A stretch of 64,000 nt of DNA from Paucibacter sp. KCTC 42545 (GTDB lineage: Bacteria; Pseudomonadota; Gammaproteobacteria; Burkholderiales; Burkholderiaceae_C). This document shows, piece after piece, positions 37,799 through 48,376 of the stretch. The notes under the pieces are model-generated. The model saw only the letters and a program-made list of their open reading frames with translations. It was not told the origin of the DNA and ran no database searches. The position numbers were made by a program, and so were the translations under genes. Every line of letters starts with the position of its first letter. The stretch's first letter is position 1. The stretch covers positions 2,418,001-2,482,000 of the forward strand of contig NZ_CP013692.1 of assembly GCF_001477625.1 (NCBI RefSeq), written 5' to 3'.

Positions 37799-38083
37799 TC
37801 AGAGCTTGAGTTCGCCGTAGCGGGTTTCGTATTCGCGCAAGCCCAGCTCCAGCAAGGTCATCAGGCGCTTGGCGGCATAGGGGTTCAGCACGATGCGGTT
37901 GGACAAAGCGACCTTGACCTCGGACTGCTGCGTCTGCCAGGCTTGATTGGCCCCGAACAGCAGCATGATTTCTTCGCGCGTGCCCAGCACATTGCAGACA
38001 TTGGCGTAGGTGGTCTCCATCTTGGAATCGTCCCAGGTGATTTGGGGCATGGCTTCGACGGGAGATTTGTTCTCGTTACTCAT
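37799..38083 (-). CDS. DUF3467-like small protein
   Basis: A 94-residue protein. It shows the features of the DUF3467 family: 'ETTYANVCNVLGTREEIMLLFG', then 'VKVALSNRIVLNPYAAKRLMTLLELGLREYE'. No signal peptide or membrane segment is seen. The ATG at 38083 was chosen; a TTG codon directly precedes it. The gene sits between the giant protein gene and the export genes, so it may be a chaperone or adaptor for the substrate, which is inference only. Confidence 0.8.
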   Translation of the reverse strand: MSNENKSPVEAMPQITWDDSKMETTYANVCNVLGTREEIMLLFGANQAWQTQQSEVKVALSNRIVLNPYAAKRLMTLLELGLREYETRYGELKL

Positions 38084-38143
38084 CAAAAATTCTCGTTTCT
38101 TCGGTAATAAAAGTGATCAAGCCTGGCGCTGCTCTGCCGCGCC

Positions 38144-41100
38144 TTACTTGCCAAAACGGCTGTTTGCACTGGGTTTGCGCTGCCCGGCTGAGGCGCCGCC
38201 GGGCATGACATCCCAGCGCACTTTCGGTGTGGTGCTTGCTGCGGCGGAAGCCGGCCGCGCCAGTGCAGCCAGGCCAAAGCCCGCAGCCAGCAAGGCTTGC
38301 GTATCGGCCGCTGCCCGCGGTGCCGCGGCGGCGTCGCCCTTGCTACCTTTCGGCAAAGCCGCAGCTGGGCCAAGGGCAGCTGCATCGGTCTCGGGCGAGC
38401 TTGACTCAGCCGCCCCGTCCCGCAGCGGCTGCGCATTATCACCAAGCAGTTCGGCAGTGGCCCCGCCCGTCGCGGTTTGCAACTCGTCCAGCCCAGCCGT
38501 CCCAGCCGTCGCGGCCTGGTAAGCGCCTTCGAAGGCGTGAGCGCGCAAAGCATCCAGGCTGACACGAGCACCCGACTGAGCCGCGGTCTGAGCATTCCAG
38601 AACAGCTGCGCGCCCAAGGCATAGCTCGTCACCAGGGGCGCGTTTGCACCGACCGAAGCCACCGCAGACGCCAGCTCAGACGACTCGCTCGCGGACAGAC
38701 CCAAGACGCTCTGCTCGCCACGCTCTTGCAGCGGACTGCTGAGTTCGGCGGCGCGCAGTGTTTGCTGCACGCGCTCAAACGCGGTCGGGGAAGCCTGGCC
38801 CATCGCGTTCGCGCTGGAGGCCTGGAACAAGTCCAGCGCCACAGCAGCGCCCGCGCCGGGCTGCGCCGCGGCCTGATTGCCGAGCAAGCTGCCCATCTCC
38901 TGATTCAGTTGCTGGGCGGCCTGGCTCGGTGAACCGCTTACAGCAGCACCACTCACAGTGCCACCGCGCTGCGCGCTGGACGAGCCGGCCTGCAGCAAAC
39001 TCGCCGCATCACCCGCCTCATTGCGCGCTTGCTCCAGTTCGCGGGCGATCACATCGACTTGACGCGACACGGTGCCACGCACATCGATAGCAACCGACAC
39101 AGCGCTGCCGTCCAGGCTGAACAACTCAAAGCGCTCCTGCTTCAGATCGCCTTCGCGCAAGGCCTGAACGGCGCTGGACTCGGCATTCAGCACGTATTGC
39201 CACTGCCCATCCGCCGCCAGGCGCAGCTGGCCATACACGCCCTGCTGTTGGCTGGCGCGGAAGGCTGACTGCGCAGCATCCGCATCCACCACGCTCAGCT
39301 GGCCGCGCACCGCCTGGCTGTCGCCCTGCAATGCCACACCGGTCTGGCTGCCACCTATCTGCGCGGCGTTGTTCACGCCGGTCAAGCTGATGCTGATCGC
39401 CACGACGCTGCCATCGACACTGCGAACCTCGAAGCGATCGACTTGCTGCTGGCCCTCAATCAGGGCTTGCAGCGCGGGCGACTGCGCATCCAGCTGATAC
39501 ACCCAGCGTCCGTCAGCTTGCAAGCTGAGCTGGCCATAAGCACTGCGCTGCTGGCTCGCCACAAAGCGGCTCTGAGCCGTGTCGGCATCGGCAATACTGA
39601 GTTGGCCGCGCGCCGCCTCACGGCTGTCTTCCTTGAGCCCCGCGCTGGTGTCGCCACCTATCAGGGCGGCATTGTTGATGCCACGCACCGTGATCACGAC
39701 CTGGGTCTTGGCGCCATCGGCACTGAAGACGTCGAAGCGGTCAAGTTGCTCCTCACCCTCGGCCAAGGCTTGCAGTGCTGTGGAGTTGGCGTCCAGCTGG
39801 TACTGCCAGCTGCCGTCAGCCGCCAAGCTGAACTGGCCGAAGGCGCTGTTCTGGCGCTTGGCCACAAACAGGCTTTGACCCGCGTCGGCATCCAGCACGG
39901 TGAGCTGCCCGCCCACCGGCTGGGTGCTGCCATCCACGGCCACGGCATCCCGGCTGCCGCCAATCACTGGCGTGTTGTTGACGCCGGTGATGCGAATGCG
40001 CAGCACGCTGACCGTCCCATTGCTGGCACGCAACTCGATCGTGTCTTCGACCTGCTGCCCTGCCAACAAGGCCTGCACGCTCGCGGATGCGGTGTCGAGC
40101 ACATAAGTCCAGGCGCCACCCTCGGTCAGCGAGAACTGGCCGTAAGCCGTGCGGCGTTGCTGCATCTGCAAGAGCAGCAAGCCAGCGTCTGCATTGCTGA
40201 AGCTGATCAGGCCCGACAAGGCCGCGGCCTGGTTTTCGCTCAGGCCTGCCTGCAAGTCGCCGCCGAACAGGGTCTCGTCATCCTGACCCTTGACGGTGAT
40301 GCTCACCACCGTGCTGCTGCCGTCCAGGGTTTGCACGATGAAGCTGTCCAGGCGGCTTTCGCCGCTCTTGAGCGCCTGGACTTGCGCACTGGCGTTGTCC
40401 AGCACATAGGTCCAGCTGCCATCGGCCAGCAAGCTCAGGCGGCCGTACTGGCCCACCAAAGTCTGCACCGGGAAGGTGGCTGCGCCACCGCCCAAGGCCT
40501 CCAGGCCGAGCTTGCCGCTGGCGCTGAGTTGGTCGTCCTCGCCCACCTGCCCTTCGCCGCTGGGGCTGCCGGTGATGGGGTCGGTATTGCTGCCGCCACT
40601 GTTCGGATCGGGCTTGGTCAGCGGCCGGCCGAAGAGGCCAAGCTCGCCGTACTCACCCAACACCGTCACGCTGATGACCGTGTTGAGCGGGTCGCGCAAA
40701 TCGATGCTGCCATTGCCTGGCAACTGGATGTCGCGCGCGGCCACACCGCCCAGGCGTTGATCCAGGCCATTGCCGCCCAGCAAGACCTGGCTGCCGGTGG
40801 CCGGCAGCACAAAGGTGTCGACGTTCAGCGTGATGTCGGCCACATCCGGCCCGGTGCTCTGCACAAAGCTGGGCTGACCGGCCAGGAAGTCGATCTGACC
40901 GTTGTCGCCCACCAGAATGCGGCGTTGCGCATCGCTGGCGTTGACTGTGATCACATCGCTGCCGCGGCCGCCCAGCACATAGCTGCGCCCACCGCCGACT
41001 TGCAGGCGGTCATTGCCGCCCACCAGCGGCTGGGTGGAGAAGATCTGCTTGAGGCGGCCGGAACCGTCAGACTCAAACACCACGCTGCCGGCATCGCCGA

Positions 41101-44100
41101 GCATGACGCTGTAGTCATCTCCGCCTTGGGTCTGCGTTTCCAGCTTGTCATTGCCGGCGCCGCCCAGCACGATCTTTTCGCCCGCGCCGATGCGGATCTC
41201 GTCATCGCCGCCCACCGCGCCGTAAATGGCCTCGGCGTAGAGGTTTTGATAGCGCCGCGCCGGGTCGGCCGCGCTGCCATCGGTGCGATGGAATTCGAGG
41301 TTATCGCCACTGATCACATCGCGGCTGCGGCTGGCGCCGGTGACGGTGATGCGGTCATTGCCCACACCACCGGCCACGATGTTCACATCGGTCAAGGCCG
41401 TGGGGTTGAGGGCCGAGCCACTCATGACGATCTGGATGTCGTCATTGCCGCCCGTTGCGGGGTCGGCATCCAGGGTGATGAAGTCGGTCAAGCGGCCGGC
41501 GCTGTCGAACTGCAACGCGGCGTTATCGCCGGCCACCGCACGCTCGGGGCTGGCCGCCGCGCTGGGGCGCGGTTCGGCCAAATTGCCGGAGCCACGCACC
41601 GACTGGATCAGGATGGTGTCGGCACCACCGCCGCCGATCACCACCTTGTCACCGTCTTGAGTGGCGCCACTATTGCCCAAGGCGATATCGTCATTGCCAC
41701 CCAGGGCCAGACCCAGGCTGATGGCCTGGCGCAAAGCACCGGAGCCGGAGGCGTCGAAAACGAAACGGCCCGAGTCGCCCAGCACCAGGCTATTGCCGCT
41801 GCCGGCGCGGATGGTGTCGCCACCGACGCCGCCAATCATCACCACATCTCCTGCCACGGTGCTGAGGATGTCCCCTGCGCCCTGGTCCAGGCCCAAGCTG
41901 CTAATGGAAAGCAACTGACCATTGGCATGGCGATGCAACTCGACGTTATCGCCGGCCATCACCACCTTGGCGCTGCGGCCGCTGACATTGATCAGGTCCG
42001 CACCCATGCCGCCAACCAGAATGGCCTCGCCCATATCGGCCTGGTCAGCACCGGCCACGCCGACCTGGATCAGGTCGCCGTCACCGGTGGAGATGCTGGC
42101 GTCGGAGCTAACCAAATCGGCCAGGCTGCGCTCGTCCGGTGTGGCACCAGCATAGAAGCGCAGGTCGGCGTTATCGCCCACCACCACCCGCATATTGCGG
42201 CTGTCGGCATTGATCTTGATGCTGTCACGGCCATAGCCGCCCAGCACCACGATCTCACCGGCGCCCAAGGTGATCAGGTCGTCGCCGCCGAAGCCCAGCT
42301 CTCGGCTGCTGACGGTTTGCAGATTGCCATTGCCGGTGGGGTCATAGGCCAGCGCGCCGCTGTCGCCGAGCACGATGCTGTTGTCGCTGCGCTCACGCGT
42401 CGCCACATCGATGCGGTCGCCGCCCATGCCGCCGAGCACGATCTTCTGACCGGCGCCGGTGCTGATGCGGTCGTCGCCGCCCTTGTCCGCCGCCAGGCTG
42501 TTGATGGCCAGCACACCGTAGCCAAGCGCTTGGCGCTTGTACTCGCCCGAGTCACCGAAGATCACGTCCTCGCTGCGGCTACCCGAGCGCACGCTGATCT
42601 GGTCGCTGCCCATGCCGCCCATCACCACTTGCAGGCCAAGGTCGGCCGTGGTGTCGCGCGCGCCGAGAATGATTTCATCGTCGCTGCCGGTAGCGCTGAT
42701 GGCATCCGTGGCGCCGAACTCGATCAAACCGCCCTTGGCATCGAACAAGGCCCGCGCGTTGTCGCCGGCCACGAAGCGGCCGGTGCGGCCACGGTTCTCG
42801 GTTTGCGCGGCCTTCAAGGCGGCACCATTCAGACCCGTGGTGTTGATGAGACCCGCAATGCCGGTGACGAAGGCCAAGTCGGCCGCCACACCTTGGCCAG
42901 TGGCGCTGACCTCGACCGAGTCGCGGCCAAAGCCGCCGATCAAGAGCTTATAGCCTTCGCCAAAGCCCAGGGTGTCATTGCCGCCAATGGCTTCATCGAT
43001 GCTGCGCGCCTGACGCAGCACGCCGTTCTTGGCCAGTTGGTCGTAGATGAGTTCGCCGTTATCGCCGATGGCAATCGCGGTGCCGCTGCCGCCTTGCAGC
43101 AAGTCACTACCGAAGCCGCCCAACATCACCTGCGCGCCGTTGCCGGTCACGATGCGGTCGTTGCCGCCCTTGTCGGTTTCGGTGGAGCGCACCAGCAGCA
43201 TCTTGTTGCTCAACGCGGCCCGCTGAATCAGGCCGTTATCACCGATCAGCACGTCTTCGCTCAGGCCGGTGCCGGTCATGACCCGGCCGGTGTTGGCGTC
43301 TATCTCTCCAGCGATGAAGATATCGTCGCTGCCCATGCCGCCGATCACAAAGTTCAGGCCCAGCGCCGTGCTGCTGCCGACCTTGCCGATGCGAATCACA
43401 TCATTGCCGCCGGTCTCGGCGCGCAAATCAGTGGAGACCATCTCGGTCATGCCGCCCGCGGTATCGAAGCTGAAGCGTGCGTTGTCGCCCGCGATCAAGC
43501 GCATGGCCTGAGACTGCGGCGAGCCCACCACTGCGTCGGCACCATAGGCCGCCACCGTGATGGTGTCTTCGCCTGCGCCACCGATGATGGTCTTGTCGCC
43601 ATTGCCGGTGACGATCAGGTCCTTGGCAGGGATGCTGGCGTCGGCAAAGTCCGTGGACTGCACGCTCTTGAGTTGGTTCCCAAGAGCCGCCACACCGCCG
43701 GCCGCTGGAACGCTGTCATAGCGCTCGATGCGGCCGTTGTCGCCAATGATCACATCGCTGCTTTGGGCGCGGCCATAGGTGTAGGCACCGGTCGCGGCGT
43801 CAAGCCCGGCGCTGATCAGCACCGTGTCGCTGCCCACGCCTGCAATGATGAAATTGCTGCCCAGGAAACGGTCGGAGGCGTCGCGCGGGTCGCCCACCAT
43901 GATCAGGTCGTCGCCGCCGGTCGAGGCTTGCGTATCCAGGCTGTAGAAGGCCTTGACGCCACCGCGGGCGTCGGTCTCCACACGGGCGTGGTCACCGGCG
44001 ATGAAGCGGAAGTTCTTGGCGGTCGAAGATCCGGCCGAGAAGCCGATCTGGTCCTTGCCCGCGCCGCCGATCACCAGGGCCGAACCATTGGCCAAGGTAA

Positions 44101-47100
44101 TGGTGTCATTGCCGCCGGTTTCGCCCACCACGCTGGTGGCGTAGTCCAGCATGTGCTGGAAGCCGTCCATTTCGGTGAAGGTCCATTTGCCCTTGGCATT
44201 GAGGGCGCGCTTGAAGCTGACCTCGCCGCTATCGGCCAGGATGATGTTGCTGCTGCTGGCCGTGTCTGCGCCGACGATGGTGTCGCCACCATTGCCCGCC
44301 AGCACCAGATTGCTGCCGCCACCCAAGTAAATGGTGTCGGCGCTGCCGCCTAGGCCACCAAAGGTCTTGGCGAACAAGGCCTGACGTGACTCGAAGTCGA
44401 CCACGATCTGGCCCAGGTCACCCATGATGGTGTCATTGCCTTCGCCGGTGCCGCCGATATTGAAGGTGTCTGAGCCCAGAGCGCCCATCAGGATGTCGTC
44501 GCCGCTGCCGCCCTTGAGCGTCTGCGTTGAACTGCTCAGGCTGAGGTTCTCCAGCGTCTGGCCCTTCCAGATCCAGGTGCGGTTGACGCTCTGCCCGGCC
44601 ATGCCAAAGCCTGCCAGGCCGCCGGCGGTTTGCAGGCTCAGATAGTCGCTGATCGCTACCAACCCATTGGGCTTGGCCGCCTCGTTCTTGTAGCTGAGGA
44701 AGTTGTCGGCGATCAGCAAGTCGTTGCCCGCCTGGCCCTCCAGCACATCGGCACCACCATTGCCGACCAGCAGATTGTTGCGGCCGTCACCGGTCAGGCG
44801 GTCATTGCCAGCGCCGCCAAACACATTGTGGAAGCCACGCACCGTGATATTGGTGAGGCCACCGCTGCCGAAGGCGCTATTGCCCTCCAGATTGACGGTG
44901 ACACCGCGCTGGTACTCGGAGAAATCCAAGGTATTGCGCTGATTGGGCAGATCGCCCTGCGTGGACTCGCCAGTCAGGCTGCCGCTGACGCCTGCGCCAT
45001 CGCGAACGCGGAAGACATCGCTGCCGCGGCCGCCGATGATGTGCTCCATGCCCTCGAACTTGTAGCCGAAGCCGGCGTTATCACCGGCCAGCGTCTGCGC
45101 CTGGCCGGCCACAAGGCCGGTCTGCACCATGCCGCTGGCCGAGTTCTTGACCCAGCCCGCATTCATGCCGGTGAGCGTGATCAGCAGATCGGCCTGGTCG
45201 GCTGAGAAGTCCACCAAATCGGCGCCCTGCCCGCCCTTGACCAGATCGATGCGATCGCTGGCACTGAAGCTGGCATTGTTGGCACCTTGGCTGACCTGAT
45301 GCAGGCCGTCGTTCAGTACCACGCCCTGGGTTTGGGCGCTGAAGTCCAGCACATTGGCGCCGCTGGCATCGCTGACCGTGGCCTGGCCCCAGCCATTAAG
45401 GAAGCGGTAGGTGTCGTTGCCGTCACCCCCTTCCATCTGGGTGACGCCACCGCGGGCGATCAGGCGGTCATTGCCGCCGCCGCCGTACAAGGTGGCCTGA
45501 CCATCCAGAGAGCCAATCAGCACATCGTCACCCGCGCCGCCCATCAGCACGTCCTTGCCACCGCCCGCCACGAACAGCACGGAAACACTGGCAGACAGGG
45601 CCGAGGCATCGATCTTGTCGTCGCCCGCGCCGGTATAGGCCTTGACCTTGCGCACGCCGGCGAAGGTCTTGTCATAGGTTTTGCCATTCGGCAGCTTGGC
45701 GGACACCTTCAGGCCGCCCTGTTCGGTCAGCGTGAATTCTTCGTTACCGTCGGTGGTGTCGCGACGCTTGCGGTCGGCCGCGCTCTTGTCGATGGCCGCA
45801 TTGCCGTCGATACCGGCCGTGCCCGAACCCATATGCAGGGTCAGCACATCGCCGTCCATGGAGCCCAGCACGGGCTTCTTGGACGCAGGGTCATGCTCCC
45901 ACTCGAACAGCGTGGCTTCGACAAAGGTGTACTCAAACACCCGCACATACTTCACCAAAGCGAAGACGTCGAGGTAGGCCGCGATATAGGCCGTGCCCTT
46001 CAGATGCATCTCGACCACATCGAAGGGATCGTCGGAGGCCGCCGCAATGATCTCCGAGGCGCGGAACTTGTTGTCCCGGTTCTCATCGTAGAGGTCAACC
46101 GTGCCGATCATGCGGATACCGCCTTCGACACCGCCGCGGATGATGCCGCCGTTGAGTTCGGCAAAAGCGGCCAGCTTCATCTGCAGCACCACTTCGGGCA
46201 TGTCCTTGCCGCGCACGATGTTGTCGCCGACATAGAAGCCGTTGAAGATGTCGGTAATCTTGTGGCTATCGAGGAACTGGGCAATACCGAAGGTATCGAA
46301 ACCAAAGGTCAGATTGGCCTTCAGATTGATCTCGCCCTTGAGCCCGCCGAACAGCGGCGGGTAGATCGGGAACTGCTGGCGGAAGCCAACGTCCACCTCG
46401 AGCTTGGGCGGGGTGAAGGTCATCAAGTCCGCTGGCTTGCCGCTCAGCATATTGATCACTGCGCCCAGCGGATCGTCGAGCACCGGGAACTTCAGCGCGC
46501 TGCCTGGCTTCTTCAAGGCTGCCTTGAAGTTGGCCATACCTTGAGCCGGGCCGATGGAGACCTGGCCAGGCAGATCCGGCACCGAGATGCTGGGGATCAG
46601 GTTCTTCAGGAAGCTCAAATCCGGGAGGTTGAAGTCAAAGTCCGGCAGGAAGTCCGGCAGATTCAGCGTCGGCAACCAGACATCAGGCAGAGCCACACTG
46701 ATCTTCTGGCCCGAGCTGAAGTCGATCAGGCGCGCATAGGTGGTGTTGAACTTGGTCGCCGCGGCGCTCAGGTCGAAGGCATTCCAGACATGCTCCTTGC
46801 CCATCAAGTCCCAATGGACCGTCATCGGCTTGAATTCCACCGGCAGCAAGAAGGGCTTGATCTCCGGCAGCGCAATCGAGGCGCCGCTCAGATCCGCGAT
46901 CTGATAGCGCGGCAAGTTATTGTCTTGCAGCAGCTTGAGCGGGCCGGCCCATTCCACATTCAAGTACCCGTTAGCGTCAGCGCCGGCGATGGTCCACTCA
47001 TAGTCCTGCCCCAGCACGCGAGCGGTGATCTTGGGCACCTTGATCTGCAGCGGCGGCAGCGTGCGCAGATTGAAGTTGATGTCAGAGCAAGTGACCTTGA

Positions 47101-48325
47101 CGTCGAACTGCGGCGCAATATTGCCGCTCAAGATGTCGGACACCTTCAGGTTCTGCCAGCCAACCCCGATCTCCATCTTGAACTTGGCATCGGCACCGGT
47201 GGTGTCCTTGAGGCCAGGAATGGTGAAGTCGATGACCTTCCAGGTCTCGTAAGGTGCGGGCACCTTGGCATCGGCGCTGAGCTTGAAGTCAAAGCTGAAG
47301 TTGGGCAGATTGCCCTTGATGGCCTCGCTGAGCTTGAGGTCCTTGTCAAAGCCCACGCCCCAGTCCAGGTCGAAATGCGTGCTGCCGTCGCCGGCATCAA
47401 CATGCACCGAAGGCAGTTCCTTGTAAGGCAGCTTGACCGTGACATCAGGCACCGGCAGCTTGGCGCCGAAGTTCAGCTTGCGATCCTGCTGACCAATGAT
47501 GATCATGGACTTGGCCACCGGCAACAGCAGGCCGTCGGAGTTCGGCAGGTTTTGCAGCACTTTGATCATGTTCGCCATCGCAATGACGAAGTCGACCTTG
47601 GCATTGCCGCCCGAGATCTTGGCCATGTCCGAGGCCAGATCCAGCGCGCTGTAGTCTCGGCCCATGAATTCGCTCAGGCCCGGGATCGGTGTGGTCAGCG
47701 CATCGATCACCGGCATGATGGGGCCGGTGACCTGATTGACGACACCCACAATCGGCTGCAGGAACTGCGAGAAGAAAGTACCCGCGTCCAGATACATGTC
47801 TGTCATCCAGACACTGGGCTGGTAGTGAATCAGCTTGTCGTAGCCTTCGGCGAAGAAGCCATCGATCTTCTTGGCCACCGCGCTCTTGCTGCTGTCTTGC
47901 CAGGTCAGATGCAGATCACCCTTGACCTCGGGCAGATAGCCCTTTTCGCCCAGCGAGCTGCCGAGCTTCATATGCATATTGACCTGGGCTTGCGCGGCCC
48001 AGTCCACCTTCACCAGGTCGCTGAGCTTGCCAGCGCGCAGGTCGGAATAGGTCAGCCGGCCATTGGTCAGCGTGCTTAGCGCCGCCACACCGAAGAGGCC
48101 TCTATCCTTCAAGTCCACCGAGAAGGCGCCGTGGAACTGGGTGCGCGAACCGTCTTTGCCCGTTTGGCCGCGGAACAGTTCTTCGGTGCGGCCATAGTTG
48201 GCCTGCATTTGCTGGCCGGTCACACTGTTGACGCCCGAGCCCCAGATGCCGCCGTCGTTGTCGCGGATCCAGCCGTCCCAGTTGTCGGTCAGCGTGCCGT
48301 TGAGCGTCAGCACCTCGGCATTCAA
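38144..48325 (-). CDS. Giant surface protein, C-terminal part: RTX-like and five VCBS repeats
   Basis: An open frame of about 3,393 residues from its first possible start, a TTG at 48325, with no convincing ribosome-binding site and no signal sequence. It is in the same frame as the gene upstream and is separated from it only by the amber codon at 48377-48379, so it is best read as the continuation of that protein. The first about 850 residues are unrecognised beta-rich sequence with an EF-hand-like loop near 46,060-46,110 ('DLYDENRDNKF'). Then come long arrays of GGxGxD-type calcium-binding repeats, five VCBS-type repeats, and an Ala/Ser-rich tail with a short hydrophobic patch ('LLAAGFGLAALARP') near the end. 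Surface adhesin is the likely role. Confidence 0.82.
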   Translation of the reverse strand: MNAEVLTLNGTLTDNWDGWIRDNDGGIWGSGVNSVTGQQMQANYGRTEELFRGQTGKDGSRTQFHGAFSVDLKDRGLFGVAALSTLTNGRLTYSDLRAGKLSDLVKVDWAAQAQVNMHMKLGSSLGEKGYLPEVKGDLHLTWQDSSKSAVAKKIDGFFAEGYDKLIHYQPSVWMTDMYLDAGTFFSQFLQPIVGVVNQVTGPIMPVIDALTTPIPGLSEFMGRDYSALDLASDMAKISGGNAKVDFVIAMANMIKVLQNLPNSDGLLLPVAKSMIIIGQQDRKLNFGAKLPVPDVTVKLPYKELPSVHVDAGDGSTHFDLDWGVGFDKDLKLSEAIKGNLPNFSFDFKLSADAKVPAPYETWKVIDFTIPGLKDTTGADAKFKMEIGVGWQNLKVSDILSGNIAPQFDVKVTCSDINFNLRTLPPLQIKVPKITARVLGQDYEWTIAGADANGYLNVEWAGPLKLLQDNNLPRYQIADLSGASIALPEIKPFLLPVEFKPMTVHWDLMGKEHVWNAFDLSAAATKFNTTYARLIDFSSGQKISVALPDVWLPTLNLPDFLPDFDFNLPDLSFLKNLIPSISVPDLPGQVSIGPAQGMANFKAALKKPGSALKFPVLDDPLGAVINMLSGKPADLMTFTPPKLEVDVGFRQQFPIYPPLFGGLKGEINLKANLTFGFDTFGIAQFLDSHKITDIFNGFYVGDNIVRGKDMPEVVLQMKLAAFAELNGGIIRGGVEGGIRMIGTVDLYDENRDNKFRASEIIAAASDDPFDVVEMHLKGTAYIAAYLDVFALVKYVRVFEYTFVEATLFEWEHDPASKKPVLGSMDGDVLTLHMGSGTAGIDGNAAIDKSAADRKRRDTTDGNEEFTLTEQGGLKVSAKLPNGKTYDKTFAGVRKVKAYTGAGDDKIDASALSASVSVLFVAGGGKDVLMGGAGDDVLIGSLDGQATLYGGGGNDRLIARGGVTQMEGGDGNDTYRFLNGWGQATVSDASGANVLDFSAQTQGVVLNDGLHQVSQGANNASFSASDRIDLVKGGQGADLVDFSADQADLLITLTGMNAGWVKNSASGMVQTGLVAGQAQTLAGDNAGFGYKFEGMEHIIGGRGSDVFRVRDGAGVSGSLTGESTQGDLPNQRNTLDFSEYQRGVTVNLEGNSAFGSGGLTNITVRGFHNVFGGAGNDRLTGDGRNNLLVGNGGADVLEGQAGNDLLIADNFLSYKNEAAKPNGLVAISDYLSLQTAGGLAGFGMAGQSVNRTWIWKGQTLENLSLSSSTQTLKGGSGDDILMGALGSDTFNIGGTGEGNDTIMGDLGQIVVDFESRQALFAKTFGGLGGSADTIYLGGGSNLVLAGNGGDTIVGADTASSSNIILADSGEVSFKRALNAKGKWTFTEMDGFQHMLDYATSVVGETGGNDTITLANGSALVIGGAGKDQIGFSAGSSTAKNFRFIAGDHARVETDARGGVKAFYSLDTQASTGGDDLIMVGDPRDASDRFLGSNFIIAGVGSDTVLISAGLDAATGAYTYGRAQSSDVIIGDNGRIERYDSVPAAGGVAALGNQLKSVQSTDFADASIPAKDLIVTGNGDKTIIGGAGEDTITVAAYGADAVVGSPQSQAMRLIAGDNARFSFDTAGGMTEMVSTDLRAETGGNDVIRIGKVGSSTALGLNFVIGGMGSDDIFIAGEIDANTGRVMTGTGLSEDVLIGDNGLIQRAALSNKMLLVRSTETDKGGNDRIVTGNGAQVMLGGFGSDLLQGGSGTAIAIGDNGELIYDQLAKNGVLRQARSIDEAIGGNDTLGFGEGYKLLIGGFGRDSVEVSATGQGVAADLAFVTGIAGLINTTGLNGAALKAAQTENRGRTGRFVAGDNARALFDAKGGLIEFGATDAISATGSDDEIILGARDTTADLGLQVVMGGMGSDQISVRSGSRSEDVIFGDSGEYKRQALGYGVLAINSLAADKGGDDRISTGAGQKIVLGGMGGDRIDVATRERSDNSIVLGDSGALAYDPTGNGNLQTVSSRELGFGGDDLITLGAGEIVVLGGYGRDSIKINADSRNMRVVVGDNADLRFYAGATPDERSLADLVSSDASISTGDGDLIQVGVAGADQADMGEAILVGGMGADLINVSGRSAKVVMAGDNVELHRHANGQLLSISSLGLDQGAGDILSTVAGDVVMIGGVGGDTIRAGSGNSLVLGDSGRFVFDASGSGALRQAISLGLALGGNDDIALGNSGATQDGDKVVIGGGGADTILIQSVRGSGNLAEPRPSAAASPERAVAGDNAALQFDSAGRLTDFITLDADPATGGNDDIQIVMSGSALNPTALTDVNIVAGGVGNDRITVTGASRSRDVISGDNLEFHRTDGSAADPARRYQNLYAEAIYGAVGGDDEIRIGAGEKIVLGGAGNDKLETQTQGGDDYSVMLGDAGSVVFESDGSGRLKQIFSTQPLVGGNDRLQVGGGRSYVLGGRGSDVITVNASDAQRRILVGDNGQIDFLAGQPSFVQSTGPDVADITLNVDTFVLPATGSQVLLGGNGLDQRLGGVAARDIQLPGNGSIDLRDPLNTVISVTVLGEYGELGLFGRPLTKPDPNSGGSNTDPITGSPSGEGQVGEDDQLSASGKLGLEALGGGAATFPVQTLVGQYGRLSLLADGSWTYVLDNASAQVQALKSGESRLDSFIVQTLDGSSTVVSITVKGQDDETLFGGDLQAGLSENQAAALSGLISFSNADAGLLLLQMQQRRTAYGQFSLTEGGAWTYVLDTASASVQALLAGQQVEDTIELRASNGTVSVLRIRITGVNNTPVIGGSRDAVAVDGSTQPVGGQLTVLDADAGQSLFVAKRQNSAFGQFSLAADGSWQYQLDANSTALQALAEGEEQLDRFDVFSADGAKTQVVITVRGINNAALIGGDTSAGLKEDSREAARGQLSIADADTAQSRFVASQQRSAYGQLSLQADGRWVYQLDAQSPALQALIEGQQQVDRFEVRSVDGSVVAISISLTGVNNAAQIGGSQTGVALQGDSQAVRGQLSVVDADAAQSAFRASQQQGVYGQLRLAADGQWQYVLNAESSAVQALREGDLKQERFELFSLDGSAVSVAIDVRGTVSRQVDVIARELEQARNEAGDAASLLQAGSSSAQRGGTVSGAAVSGSPSQAAQQLNQEMGSLLGNQAAAQPGAGAAVALDLFQASSANAMGQASPTAFERVQQTLRAAELSSPLQERGEQSVLGLSASESSELASAVASVGANAPLVTSYALGAQLFWNAQTAAQSGARVSLDALRAHAFEGAYQAATAGTAGLDELQTATGGATAELLGDNAQPLRDGAAESSSPETDAAALGPAAALPKGSKGDAAAAPRAAADTQALLAAGFGLAALARPASAAASTTPKVRWDVMPGGASAGQRKPSANSRFGK
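39071..40550 (-). repeat. Five tandem VCBS-type repeats
   Basis: Five units of about 100 residues, with boundaries near 40281, 39974, 39671 and 39368. Each has 'G(Q/R)(L/F)SLxADGxWxYxLD', then 'VQAL(x)EG', 'DRFxVxSxDG' and an ending like ITVxGVNN. This is the classic VCBS pattern of large Gram-negative adhesins. The regular 297-307 bp spacing shows tandem duplication. Confidence 0.88.
40650..45630 (-). repeat. Long array of RTX-like calcium-binding repeats
   Basis: About 1,650 residues filled with GGxGxDxI/GGNDxI motifs. They are spaced in a higher-order unit of roughly 60-70 residues: GGxDxIxxG, then 'VLGGxGxDxI', then 'VIxGDxGxxxF'. Many units contain an AGDNA segment. The spacing is wider than the nonapeptide arrays of classical RTX toxins, which suggests a repeated beta-roll with inserted strands. 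Confidence 0.82.
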
Positions 48326-48376
48326 AGAGGCCGGGCCGCCGTTATTGCCGCCCTTCAGGTAGGCGTCCAGCGTGAA

